This document shows positions 42,812-51,662 of a stretch of DNA of 64,000 nucleotides, piece after piece. Positions within the stretch are counted from its first letter, which is position 1; the number at the start of each line of letters is the position of its first letter. The stretch covers positions 1 through 64,000 of the forward strand of contig CAZVZG010000003.1 in assembly GCA_964630785.1 (NCBI GenBank), written 5' to 3'. Both the position numbers and the translations under genes were made by a program. The notes beneath the pieces were generated by a model, which saw only the letters and a list, made by a program, of their open reading frames with translations, did no database searches and was not told where the DNA came from. This DNA is from JADLCX01 sp964630785 (lineage in GTDB: Bacteria; Planctomycetota; Phycisphaerae; Phycisphaerales; UBA1924).

Positions 42812-43870
42812 ATGCCGATGCAAATCGCGGCAACACTTCTGATCGCCATGTGCCTGTGCATCACCGGCTGCTGTCGGAGGCATTATTGCGAAGGATTGAG
42901 GCAGTGGCGGGCGCAGGTGGCGGTCGGCTTTGAAGACTGCTGCCGCAAGCCGACCGAGGCTGAGCGTCAGGCGTGCCTGTCGGCTTTCGGAGAGAAGGTG
43001 CAATCCGCGCTCGCGCTCGACAGCTCAGTACGGATGGCCTGCGATGACGGGAACGCGGCCGAGGCTCGCGGCTTTGTGAAGCAGTTTCGCACCCTGTTCC
43101 CGCCACGGATCATCTCCGTTCCCGCGCCGGCCGCGGAGCCGGGCAAGACGGACGGCAAACCGACCGTCGTCAACACCGGGGTGGTCTTCGGTGAGCATGA
43201 CTGGATCGAGGCGGGCGTGAAGGGTGCAGGCGTGGACCTGAAGTTGGCCGAAGGGGCCGAGTGCAAGCCCGCGACCGACGCCGATGCGACGGGCGGCGGC
43301 GGGACTTTCTCGCTCGCAGACCGCTCGACCATGAACGTGCGCTTCGGCGCCGATCCGGCGGTGCCGCTGGCGCTCTCGGGCACACTCACACTCTCCGACT
43401 TGCATCGTTCGGACCGGGGCAAGTCCGCCGTTCCCACCGCGCTGGACTTCAAGCTCACCGCCGTCGGCGCGGACCTCGCGCTCACGCTCGACAAGTCCAG
43501 CCCGTACAACCGGCTCGTGACCGACGCGAAGGGAATCGGTACGCTGGCGTTCGCGGCGACGATCGACAGCCCGGCGCCGGGCTTGGCGCCGTGCTGGTAC
43601 ATGGGCGCGACGCTCTATTTCGTGCTGCCGGTACGTGTGTCGGAGGATTTCCGCACGCTCACGCTCACGATGTCGAAGCAGGAGCCGGCGTCCGAGTACA
43701 CGCCGGTCGAGCCGTGGGTGCTCAGGGCCGCGGATGGGCGATGGAAGGGCAAGATCACCAACACGCCGCAGGCCGACACCGACGGCGACGGCATCCGCGA
43801 CGGGGCGAACGAACTCATCTACGCCGTGTGGCACGAAATGGCGGATTACTGCGACATGGTGAAGCACTGA
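42812..43870 (+). CDS. Unknown lipoprotein with Ca-binding-like motif
   Basis: A 352-aa protein I do not recognise. The leader IAATLLIAMCLCITGC carries a lipobox ITGC, so it is membrane-anchored in the envelope. Residues about 25-85 are Cys-rich and helical (CEGLRQWRAQVAVGFEDCC). The middle (150-260) is beta-rich, with PLALSGTLTLSDLH. Near the C-terminus, ADTDGDGIRDGANELI fits an EF-hand/thrombospondin-like Ca site. It follows LpoB by 117 nt but has its own ribosome site region. A role in surface structure is a guess. Confidence 0.6.
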   Translation: MPMQIAATLLIAMCLCITGCCRRHYCEGLRQWRAQVAVGFEDCCRKPTEAERQACLSAFGEKVQSALALDSSVRMACDDGNAAEARGFVKQFRTLFPPRIISVPAPAAEPGKTDGKPTVVNTGVVFGEHDWIEAGVKGAGVDLKLAEGAECKPATDADATGGGGTFSLADRSTMNVRFGADPAVPLALSGTLTLSDLHRSDRGKSAVPTALDFKLTAVGADLALTLDKSSPYNRLVTDAKGIGTLAFAATIDSPAPGLAPCWYMGATLYFVLPVRVSEDFRTLTLTMSKQEPASEYTPVEPWVLRAADGRWKGKITNTPQADTDGDGIRDGANELIYAVWHEMADYCDMVKH

Positions 43871-44127
43871 CCCTCGGCGGTGGACCGGCGTTCGCGCGAC
43901 GGTTTACGGCTCCCGGCCGTACGCTATGTGTACGGATTTTGTACAGATATTCAGCGAATCCCAAACCTGATGGGAAGGGTGCGGGAGGAGGGGGACGACG
44001 ATGATTACGACCGACACACAGTCCAAACCGCCGCGAACCGTGAACCGCCGACGCTTGCCTCCCCCGCACAGACCGCTATCCTTCCCGTCCCAAACCTGAC
44101 CCGACCCCGCCCCCGTTCGGTTTCCCT

Positions 44128-44505
44128 ATGCCCACGATCAACCAGCTCATCCGCAAGCCCCGCCGCCCCGTCGTCGCCAAGTCGCGCGTCCGCGACATGG
44201 ACGAGTGCCCGCAGAAGCGCGGCGTGTGCTTGGTGGTCAAGACCGTCACGCCCAAGAAGCCCAACTCGGCCCTCCGCAAGGTGGCCCGTGTCCGCCTGTC
44301 CAACGGCAAGGAAGTCACCGCCTACATCGGCGGCGAGGGACACAACCTGCAGGAGCACTCGATCGTGCTCGTGCGCGGCGGGCGCGTGCGCGACCTCCCC
44401 GGCGTCCGCTACCACATCGTCCGCGGCACCCTTGACTGCCTCGGCGTCGAGAAGCGTCGCCAGGGCCGCTCGCTCTACGGCGCCAAGAAGGTTGCGAAGA
44501 AGTAA
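44128..44505 (+). CDS. rpsL: 30S ribosomal protein S12
   Basis: A 125-aa S12. MPTINQLIRKPRRP at the start, QKRGVCLVVKTVTPKKPNSA, ALRKVARVRLSNGKEVTAYIG, HNLQEHSIVLVRGGRVRDLPG and GVRYHIVRGTLDCLGVEKR are the conserved stretches near the decoding centre; the Lys at PKKPNSA is the common streptomycin-resistance site and is wild type. No SD is seen before the ATG at 44128. It is separated from rpsG by 181 nt (44506-44686) that contain a short hairpin. Confidence 0.98.
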   Translation: MPTINQLIRKPRRPVVAKSRVRDMDECPQKRGVCLVVKTVTPKKPNSALRKVARVRLSNGKEVTAYIGGEGHNLQEHSIVLVRGGRVRDLPGVRYHIVRGTLDCLGVEKRRQGRSLYGAKKVAKK

Positions 44506-44514
44506 GCCAAGAGC

Positions 44515-44532
44515 CCCGAGCGCAAGCTCGGG
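44515..44532 (+). repeat. GCAA-loop hairpin in the rpsL-rpsG spacer
   Basis: CCCGAGC-GCAA-GCTCGGG, a 7-bp stem with a GNRA tetraloop. No T-run follows, so it is a repeat or weak attenuator and not a clear terminator. The same hairpin shape recurs at 49228, 49323 and 60253. Confidence 0.6.
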
Positions 44533-44686
44533 TTCGTCGTCTGTCCAAACAATCGCGCCCGGGCGCAGCCGCAGCGTGCGGCAGTGAATCCGGGCCACGG
44601 CAAGTAATCGGGCTCCGCTGGCCGGCGGGGTTCGGTGAACAGGTGACGGGCCGCAACGCTCGTCGATGAGCCCCAAGGAGTTTGAA

Positions 44687-45181
44687 ATGGCCGGCAGAAT
44701 TACCGCCGCGGACGCGCAGCTCCGCCCCGACCCACGCTTCAACGACGTGGTCCTCTCCCGCTTCATCAACTGCGTGATGCACGACGGCAAAAAGGCCGTG
44801 GCGCAGCGCGTGGTGTACGACGCGATGGAGATCATCCAGGAGAAGCTCGGCAAGGAGACCGCCCCGGAGGCGCCCAAGCACGCCATCGAGGTTTTCCAGC
44901 GGGCCATCGAGAACGTCAAGCCGTTCGTCGAGGTGCGCTCCAAGCGCGTCGGCGGAGCCAACTACCAGGTCCCGATTCCGGTGAACCGCAAGCGCCAGCA
45001 GTCGCTGAGCTTCCGCTGGATCATCCAGGCCTGCCGCAGCGGCAAGGGCCGCCCGATGAGCCACCGACTGGCCGACGAGCTCTACGCCGCGGCCAAGGGC
45101 GAGGGCGCGGCCATGAACACCCGCGACCAGACCCACCGCATGGCCGAGGCCAACAAGGCCTTCGCCCATTACGCCCGCTGA
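44687..45181 (+). CDS. rpsG: 30S ribosomal protein S7
   Basis: A 164-aa S7 that nucleates the 30S head. Start ATG at 44687 with AAGGAG upstream; the longer frame from 44666 is unlikely. Conserved stretches are RPDPRFNDVVLSRFINCVM, KKAVAQRVVYDAMEII, VEVRSKRVGGANYQVPIPV and RRQ-like KRQQSLSFRWII, with a C-terminal KRDQ-like TRDQTHRMAEANKAFAHYAR. It is normally followed by fusA and tuf in the str operon; here a terminator follows instead, and fusA lies about 6.5 kb away on the other strand. Confidence 0.97.
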   Translation: MAGRITAADAQLRPDPRFNDVVLSRFINCVMHDGKKAVAQRVVYDAMEIIQEKLGKETAPEAPKHAIEVFQRAIENVKPFVEVRSKRVGGANYQVPIPVNRKRQQSLSFRWIIQACRSGKGRPMSHRLADELYAAAKGEGAAMNTRDQTHRMAEANKAFAHYAR

Positions 45182-45212
45182 TCGATTCCCGTATCCGTAC
45201 TCGCACACGTGC

Positions 45213-45250
45213 CACAGCCAGCCCACCCCGGGGCTGGCTGTGTTGCTTTG
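45213..45250 (+). terminator. Terminator after rpsG
   Basis: A 12-bp hairpin CACAGCCAGCCC/GGGCTGGCTGTG with a 6-nt loop, followed by TTGCTTTGG. It ends the rpsL-rpsG transcript and supports the break in the str operon. Confidence 0.85.
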
Positions 45251-45269
45251 GCGGTTGATCACGTTGGAT

Positions 45270-45920
45270 TCAGTGTTGCCGCGACATCCACTCGTCCGCC
45301 AGCACGCCCCACACGAGCGTGTCGTCCCAGCCCAGCCCATCGACCCAGCGCGCCTGCACCAGCCGCGCTTCCTCGCGCAGTCCGAGCTTCCGCGGCACGC
45401 GCTGCGAGGCCAGGTTCCGCCCGGCGCAGCGGATGTGGACTCGGCGGAGCCCCCAGCCGCCCAGAGCCTGTTCGGTGAACGCCCATGTCAGGAGCGAGGC
45501 CACGGCCCGTGTGCAGATTCCCTGCCCGTGACGGTCCGGGCGCACCCAGTAGCCGGTCTCCGCCTCGTGCCAGCGAGCGTTGATGTTGTGCAGCCCCGTT
45601 CCGCCCAGCGGCTCACCGCTCGCCGCGTCGAAGATACCCAGGGCAAAGTCGTCCGCCGGCGGCTCGCGCCGTTCGCGATTGACCCGCATCCGCTCGATCG
45701 CCGCGGCGCACTCATCAACCGTGCGGTTGTCGCTCGCGGCCCAGGGCAACCACGGCAACAGCCGGTCACGCCCGGACTCGATCGCCGCGAGCATCGGGGC
45801 GGCATCTCCGGCCCGCCAGAACAGCAACCGCAGATCGCCCGCGAGCAGGCCGTCGGGAAGAGGAACGGGCGGTGACCACAATGCCGGAGCCGAGGGCGGG
45901 TTACGGAGAGGCGTGTGCAT
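45270..45920 (-). CDS. GNAT acetyltransferase of the RimJ/RimL type
   Basis: A 216-aa protein; the ATG at 45920 is preferred, with others at 45941 and 45977. It contains an N-terminal strand LLAGDLRLLFWRAGDAAPML, the beta4-5 segment ETGYWVRPDRHGQGICTRAV with an RHGQG acetyl-CoA loop, and a C-terminal VHIRCAGRNLASQRVPRKLG. The family acetylates N-terminal amino groups of ribosomal proteins or small molecules. It converges with rpsG, which may be chance. The N-terminal 30 residues are Pro-rich and may be disordered. Confidence 0.86.
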   Translation of the reverse strand: MHTPLRNPPSAPALWSPPVPLPDGLLAGDLRLLFWRAGDAAPMLAAIESGRDRLLPWLPWAASDNRTVDECAAAIERMRVNRERREPPADDFALGIFDAASGEPLGGTGLHNINARWHEAETGYWVRPDRHGQGICTRAVASLLTWAFTEQALGGWGLRRVHIRCAGRNLASQRVPRKLGLREEARLVQARWVDGLGWDDTLVWGVLADEWMSRQH

Positions 45921-45973
45921 GCCGCAAAACCTCGCGGGCATTGAAGGGTTCTGCAACACACCGCCCATCGCGA

Positions 45974-46237
45974 TCAACCGAAGCGACTGTCAAAATCGTT
46001 GTGCGATCCGATCCAGACCCAGACAATGGAGTCGCCGGTGCGTTCGCCCACGGCGCGATATTGCTCGTTGATTCGGACGGACCAGATGTGTTCGTAGCCC
46101 CCGAGTTTCTTAAAGCGCAGCGATGGATGCTCCGGGTTCTCGGCGAACAGGGCGTAGGCCTTTCGAGCCGCCTCCCTCGCACGCGGGTCGAGCGCTTCGT
46201 ACATGCGCCAGAAACTGGGGCGAGTGAGGGACTTCAA
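45974..46237 (-). CDS. RelE/ParE-type toxin of a type II toxin-antitoxin pair
   Basis: An 87-aa protein with the small beta-sheet-helix fold of RelE/ParE toxins: two helices (FWRMYEALDPRAREAARKAY) followed by strands with PSLRFKKLGG, IWSVRINEQYRAVGER and IVWVWIGSHNDFD. Toxins of this type cleave mRNA or block gyrase; the Arg in SVRINEQYRAV is the usual active-site position. Its ATG overlaps the upstream antitoxin stop by 4 nt, the standard antitoxin-toxin order. It lies between the GNAT gene and the ThiF-like gene. Confidence 0.85.
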   Translation of the reverse strand: MKSLTRPSFWRMYEALDPRAREAARKAYALFAENPEHPSLRFKKLGGYEHIWSVRINEQYRAVGERTGDSIVWVWIGSHNDFDSRFG

Positions 46238-46452
46238 AGTCGGTTGGGGTCCAGGGGTGATTCAGGTTCCGCGGCGGACTCCCGCAGGTACTCCTCCAAC
46301 TTGGGTCTTCGGTCGGGCGACGCGATCAGCCGTTCCCACCGCTCATCGTCCTGTTTCGCCAGGAGAAATCGGGCGAAATCCGCGACCTCGACGCGCTTGC
46401 TTTCCGGTAACTGCTCGCAGAGGCGGATGAGTTCTTGCGTCTCCGTGCTCAT
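46234..46452 (-). CDS. Antitoxin of the toxin-antitoxin pair
   Basis: A 72-aa acidic, helical protein from the ATG at 46452. Its N-terminal part (LIRLCEQLPESKRVEVADFA) resembles DUF2281-type antitoxins, and its C-terminus is Glu/Asp/Pro-rich and likely disordered until it wraps the toxin. The 4-nt overlap with the toxin gene supports the pairing. The DNA-binding half is not obvious, so it may not autoregulate, or does so through a non-canonical domain. Confidence 0.75.
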   Translation of the reverse strand: MSTETQELIRLCEQLPESKRVEVADFARFLLAKQDDERWERLIASPDRRPKLEEYLRESAAEPESPLDPNRL

Positions 46453-46529
46453 GGCGGAATCGTAATCGGTAGGGGCCGGCGATTCCAACGGCGGGGGCGT
46501 GCCGAGCTCCCAGCCCATACCATCGCCCC

Positions 46530-47847
<1,318 letters not shown>

Positions 47848-47897
47848 TCCGGCCCGGTATGATCGGATGAGGCAGACGGTTTTCACGGAGTTTGACC

Positions 47898-48428
47898 ATG
47901 GGTCAGATCGGCAAGGTCATCGCCCCCTCGGGCCATCTCGCGCTCTCGCTGGCCGAGGGTTCGCTCAAAGGCGTCACGCCCGCGATGTTCGCACGACTGG
48001 CGACCGGCAAGGACGGCAAGCCTGTCCAGAGCAACCACCCCGCGTGGGTGTACGGGCACCTGGCGTCGTACTGCTCCCGTGCGCTGGACATGCTGGGCCA
48101 CCCCGACGCGGCGAAGTTCAAGAACCCCGCGCTGGAGGCCGCGTGCAAGAACGGAACCCAGTGCCTGGACGACCCCTCGGGGAAGGTCTACCCGGCGATG
48201 GACGTGGTGACCAAGGCGTACTTCGACGGCTACCGCGCGGTGCTCGCCGCGCTGGCCGAGGCCGACGACGCGACGCTGCTGCGGCCCAACCCGGCCGAGG
48301 GCCGGATGAAGGAGCTGCTCCCGACGGTGGGCGCGATGCTCTCGTTCCTGGTCGCGGCCCACCCGATGAACCACCTCGGCCAGGTGAGCGCGTGGCGGCG
48401 GTTCATGGGCCTGGGTTCGGCGATGTGA
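47898..48428 (+). CDS. DinB-like four-helix protein
   Basis: A 176-aa protein of the DinB/YfiT type. His residues for the metal site lie in NHPAWVYGHLASYCSRAL (about 45-60) and in VAAHPMNHLGQVSAWRRFM near the C-terminus. Start ATG at 47898, with a TTG two codons earlier. Members are metal-dependent enzymes or stress proteins that use bacillithiol or other thiols in some species. The exact function is unknown. It lies 50 nt after the ThiF-like gene; the pairing is probably chance. Confidence 0.75.
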   Translation: MGQIGKVIAPSGHLALSLAEGSLKGVTPAMFARLATGKDGKPVQSNHPAWVYGHLASYCSRALDMLGHPDAAKFKNPALEAACKNGTQCLDDPSGKVYPAMDVVTKAYFDGYRAVLAALAEADDATLLRPNPAEGRMKELLPTVGAMLSFLVAAHPMNHLGQVSAWRRFMGLGSAM

Positions 48429-48530
48429 CCGCGAGCCGCGTGCGCGAAGCGTCACCGCGGAGTCGCGGGGGCTGAACCTTCGTTTGATTCTTCCTCCGCG
48501 CTCTCCGCGCCTCCGCGGTGAACCCGTGCA

Positions 48531-49166
48531 TCATCTGGCCTCGCTGCCCATCGGGTGCGCGAAGTGCTCTTCCTGCACGGGCACGACGTGCTCGAGGATC
48601 TTCTGCAGCACGCGTCCGGGCGAGCCGATCGCGTCCACGTCCGCGATGACGTTCGACGGGTAGCACTCCAGCACGGGGTAGGTCTCGCGCTCGTACACCT
48701 CCCAGCGGCGGCGGATGACCTCGACCTTGGCGTCGTCGGCGCGGTTCTCCTTGAGGGCCCGCCGCTGCAGCCGCTCGATCATCTTCTCCTTGTCCGGGCA
48801 GACCAGGTGGATGACCTTGAGCACCTTGATGTACTTCTTCATCATCACGGCCTGCGCGGGGTTCCGCGGGATGCCGTCGAGCACCAGCATGTCCACCTGC
48901 GGCTTGTAGATGCTCAGCACGGTCTGCGCGTGCAGGTTCTTGTGCCACATCTGCACGGTGACCTCGTCGGGCACGAGCTCGCCGCGGCTGGAATACTCCC
49001 TGAAGATCTGCCCCAGCTTGGAGTTCATGTCCATGCTGCGGAACACGTCGCCGCACGAGAGGTGGTAGAACCCCGGGATCTGCCCGAGGATCTTGCCCTG
49101 CGTGCCCTTGCCGGCGCCGGGGGCGCCGAAGAGGAGGATGGTCTGGTAGCGCTGGGGGGAGGCCAT
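48531..49166 (-). CDS. adk: Adenylate kinase
   Basis: A 211-aa nucleoside monophosphate kinase. The P-loop GAPGAGKGTQ, FYHLSCGDVFRS (AMP site), LDGIPRNPAQA and a LID-region RALKENRADDAKVEVIRRR identify adenylate kinase (ATP + AMP to 2 ADP). Start ATG at 49166 is well within range of the family; an open frame to 49289 is not needed. The LID is short and without Cys, so it does not bind zinc. It is separated from other genes of the usual secY-adk-map cluster. The spacer on its 5' side carries palindromic repeats. Confidence 0.9.
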   Translation of the reverse strand: MASPQRYQTILLFGAPGAGKGTQGKILGQIPGFYHLSCGDVFRSMDMNSKLGQIFREYSSRGELVPDEVTVQMWHKNLHAQTVLSIYKPQVDMLVLDGIPRNPAQAVMMKKYIKVLKVIHLVCPDKEKMIERLQRRALKENRADDAKVEVIRRRWEVYERETYPVLECYPSNVIADVDAIGSPGRVLQKILEHVVPVQEEHFAHPMGSEAR

Positions 49167-49571
49167 GAGGGCAGACGGTAATCGGCCGGCGGCGGGAGGG
49201 CAAGTGTGGGGGAGGGCCCAAGGGAGCCCTCCGCGCAAGCGGAGGAGAAGGGCGGCGTGAAAGGGTGATGGGGCAATCGCGGCAAACAAGCCGCCTGGAC
49301 CAAGAAAAACGGATCAAGAGAGCCCTCCGCGCAAGCGGAGGGTGAGGGGCCGACCGGCCGAGCGGGTGACGGGGCGGGGGAGGTGGGGGGTGGACGGGCG
49401 GATAACGGCCTGCGCGGGCGGACGGGCCGGGAAATGGGCGGGCTTTGTGGCGTATGTGCCCCGCTCGCACGTCAGCGCGCTGAACGCGCTCGTCAGCGTG
49501 TCGGGATCGTGTGTCAGCGCGGCGGACGGACCGGGCATCCGCTGGCTATCGGGCCGGCCCGGGGCGGTTGT
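49167..49571. repeat. Repeat-bearing spacer upstream of adk
   Basis: A 405-bp non-coding stretch. It contains two copies of a palindrome with GCAA loop: CCTCCGC-GCAA-GCGGAGG (49228-49245) and CCCTCCGC-GCAA-GCGGAGGG (49323-49342). The rest is GC-rich with no convincing gene or promoter. Confidence 0.6.
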
Positions 49572-50918
49572 TCAGTCGCGTCCCGTCGTGGTCGCGGGTC
49601 GTCGCGGGAAGTCGAGCCTTTGAGTCCAAATGTAACCGGTCGCCGCGAACGAGATCGTGACCTTCGCCCACTCGGGCATCCACGGCAACCGGGGCGCGGG
49701 CTGAAACGACCGTGTTTGTCCGTCCCGCCACGTCACGAGACGCTCACGCGCTTCCGAGTTGGCGTTGCTGTCGAGGTAGCCGTGCGGCATGTAGACCCCC
49801 GTCCAACTCCGCGTCAACTGGTCGGCCCCGTGGTGGAACTCCAGCGTGATCGTGTGTTCGGGGATCGCTGCCACGCCACGCAGCGTGAGGTCAACCCGGG
49901 GGACCAGGTTGATGATCCCGGCGTCAACAAGCTTCGCATCGAACCTGAGCCGCCCTTCCAACAAGCCCCGGATGTCTGCATCGCGCTCGGCGCCCGCGTA
50001 AGTGTACATCAGGCCCTCGTCGCGCAGCTCGGGCGACCAGACCGAAACGGCGACGCTCTGAACCGAGTACACCGTCTGTTGAGCAAGCTGTTGTCCGCCG
50101 ACGCTGACGCCGATGCCGTACCTCGCGGACTTGACCGTGCCGGAAGGCCAATCGGGGATGAAGTGCACGTTCCGGGCCTTGTCTCCCGACGCGCCTGTGA
50201 GGGTGACGGACACGACGCAATCGTGAAGGTCGCGCCCGAAAATGTTCCTCAGATTCAGTACGTCGTACGGCGTGGTCAGGCCGTGCCAGGACTCGTCAAG
50301 GTCGATCGCCAGTGCGTGCCGGGCGCACGGCGGGCCCGCAAAGGAAGGCGCTACCGCGGCGAGCGCCCACTGGATGCCGCGGTTTCGTTGGAACGCGGCC
50401 GCGTAGGTCCGCTCAAGCCCCTCACGCTCACCCGAGGCATGAATCGCGCCCTGCAACCCGCCGAAAGCGATCGCCGGGTCGCCCGCGACAAACCCGATGA
50501 GCGCGAGCAGCACATCGCCGGACCCATCCCCGGCCGAATAAAGGGCCCGATGGGCGGCGAGGAACTCCGATTGCGCGGCGGCGGCCTCGTCGGCAAGCGC
50601 GGCGACTCTCGCGGGGCCGGACTCCAAGGCACGGTATTCCGCGAGTCTCGCGTCGGCCTCCGCGTAGACATCGTCCATGGCCGGTCGGTCAAGGCGAGCG
50701 TCCGGGTCGGAAAGGATCGGGTCGCAGAGCGCTCCCGCGAGCGTCGCGAACTCGATTGCTCCGCGAGCGGGTTCTATGACTTTCGGCGTTTGCACACCCG
50801 GCGTACCTTGGGGCTCGGTCGCTCCCGCTCCGCCCGATCGCTCTCTCCGATCACATCCTGCAACCACGAGAAAGCACAGCGCGACAGCCACAACAAGCGC
50901 ACGATCGGGTCCATTCAT
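49572..50918 (-). CDS. Unknown lipoprotein
   Basis: A 448-aa lipoprotein (leader ALVVAVALCFLVVAGC, lipobox VAGC) that I do not recognise. The N-terminal half is helical (VYAEADARLAEYRALES, EAAAAQSEFLAAHRALY), the second half beta-rich, ending with FQPAPRLPWMPEWAKVTISF. It lies 42 nt from the following membrane-anchored protein gene (start codon of this gene upstream 50918), so both may form an operon. No enzymatic signature. Likely surface-exposed in the envelope. Confidence 0.6.
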   Translation of the reverse strand: MNGPDRALVVAVALCFLVVAGCDRRERSGGAGATEPQGTPGVQTPKVIEPARGAIEFATLAGALCDPILSDPDARLDRPAMDDVYAEADARLAEYRALESGPARVAALADEAAAAQSEFLAAHRALYSAGDGSGDVLLALIGFVAGDPAIAFGGLQGAIHASGEREGLERTYAAAFQRNRGIQWALAAVAPSFAGPPCARHALAIDLDESWHGLTTPYDVLNLRNIFGRDLHDCVVSVTLTGASGDKARNVHFIPDWPSGTVKSARYGIGVSVGGQQLAQQTVYSVQSVAVSVWSPELRDEGLMYTYAGAERDADIRGLLEGRLRFDAKLVDAGIINLVPRVDLTLRGVAAIPEHTITLEFHHGADQLTRSWTGVYMPHGYLDSNANSEARERLVTWRDGQTRSFQPAPRLPWMPEWAKVTISFAATGYIWTQRLDFPRRPATTTGRD

Positions 50919-50960
50919 TTCAGCAATCCCTCTGTGCGAGCCCCCGCTCTCGGGACGACG

Positions 50961-51449
50961 CTACTTCAGACCCAGCTGTGAGGCGTTGAAAACGATCGGC
51001 AGGTATCCTTCACACGAGACCGTGTACGAGTCGCCCGCTCCAACGGCCCAGTTCCATTCGAGGCCCCCCAGCTCGACAACTGCCCTGGGATTCAAATGGT
51101 CGATGTCGAACGACGCGTCGTCTCCGCGCCGTAAGTTCTTGCACGTGATTTTGACTCCGGTGAGGTAGCGGTCGCTGTCGTTTTTTACCTGGAGGACGAA
51201 AGGCGTGAGAACTCCCTTGCGTGCCGACAGGCGGATCGGAGGTTGCAGCCCCTGAACCCGGATGAGTTGCGGCGCTGCGAAAAGGATCACACCGCCTGCA
51301 ACGAGGGCGACGACCAGTGCCCGCCGCGCCACGGACGCTGCTTTGGCGCCTTTCCGATGTCCCACTTGCTCCAGCCGCGCTTGCCGCGCGGACACGTACC
51401 CGTCCCTCATGCCCCTGAGGCCTTGGAGGATTGCTCTCGCGATCGCCAT
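50961..51449 (-). CDS. Unknown single-pass membrane protein
   Basis: A 162-aa protein from the ATG at 51449. One N-terminal membrane span (ALVVALVAGGVILFAAPQLI) follows a basic cytoplasmic tail with GYVSARQARLEQVGHRKGAK. The exposed part resembles an immunoglobulin-like domain (LQVKNDSDRYLTGVKITCK). It is upstream of the lipoprotein gene on the same strand, so the two may act together. No family recognised. Confidence 0.55.
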   Translation of the reverse strand: MAIARAILQGLRGMRDGYVSARQARLEQVGHRKGAKAASVARRALVVALVAGGVILFAAPQLIRVQGLQPPIRLSARKGVLTPFVLQVKNDSDRYLTGVKITCKNLRRGDDASFDIDHLNPRAVVELGGLEWNWAVGAGDSYTVSCEGYLPIVFNASQLGLK

Positions 51450-51662
51450 GGTTGCCTCCGCGTGTCGGGTCAGTTGACATGCGTTCAACGTCAACAGCAT
51501 ACCAACAGATGCGAGACAGGTGGCGACCGCGCCAACCCGCGGGGTTGGTGTCCATGCCGACCGTTATAGCGAACGCCCGACCACGGCCGGACGCCCGGAG
51601 CGGCGCCCAGCCGTGCCTCGCCCCATTCCCCGATGCCCGATGCCCGATGCCTCCCCTCCCCC

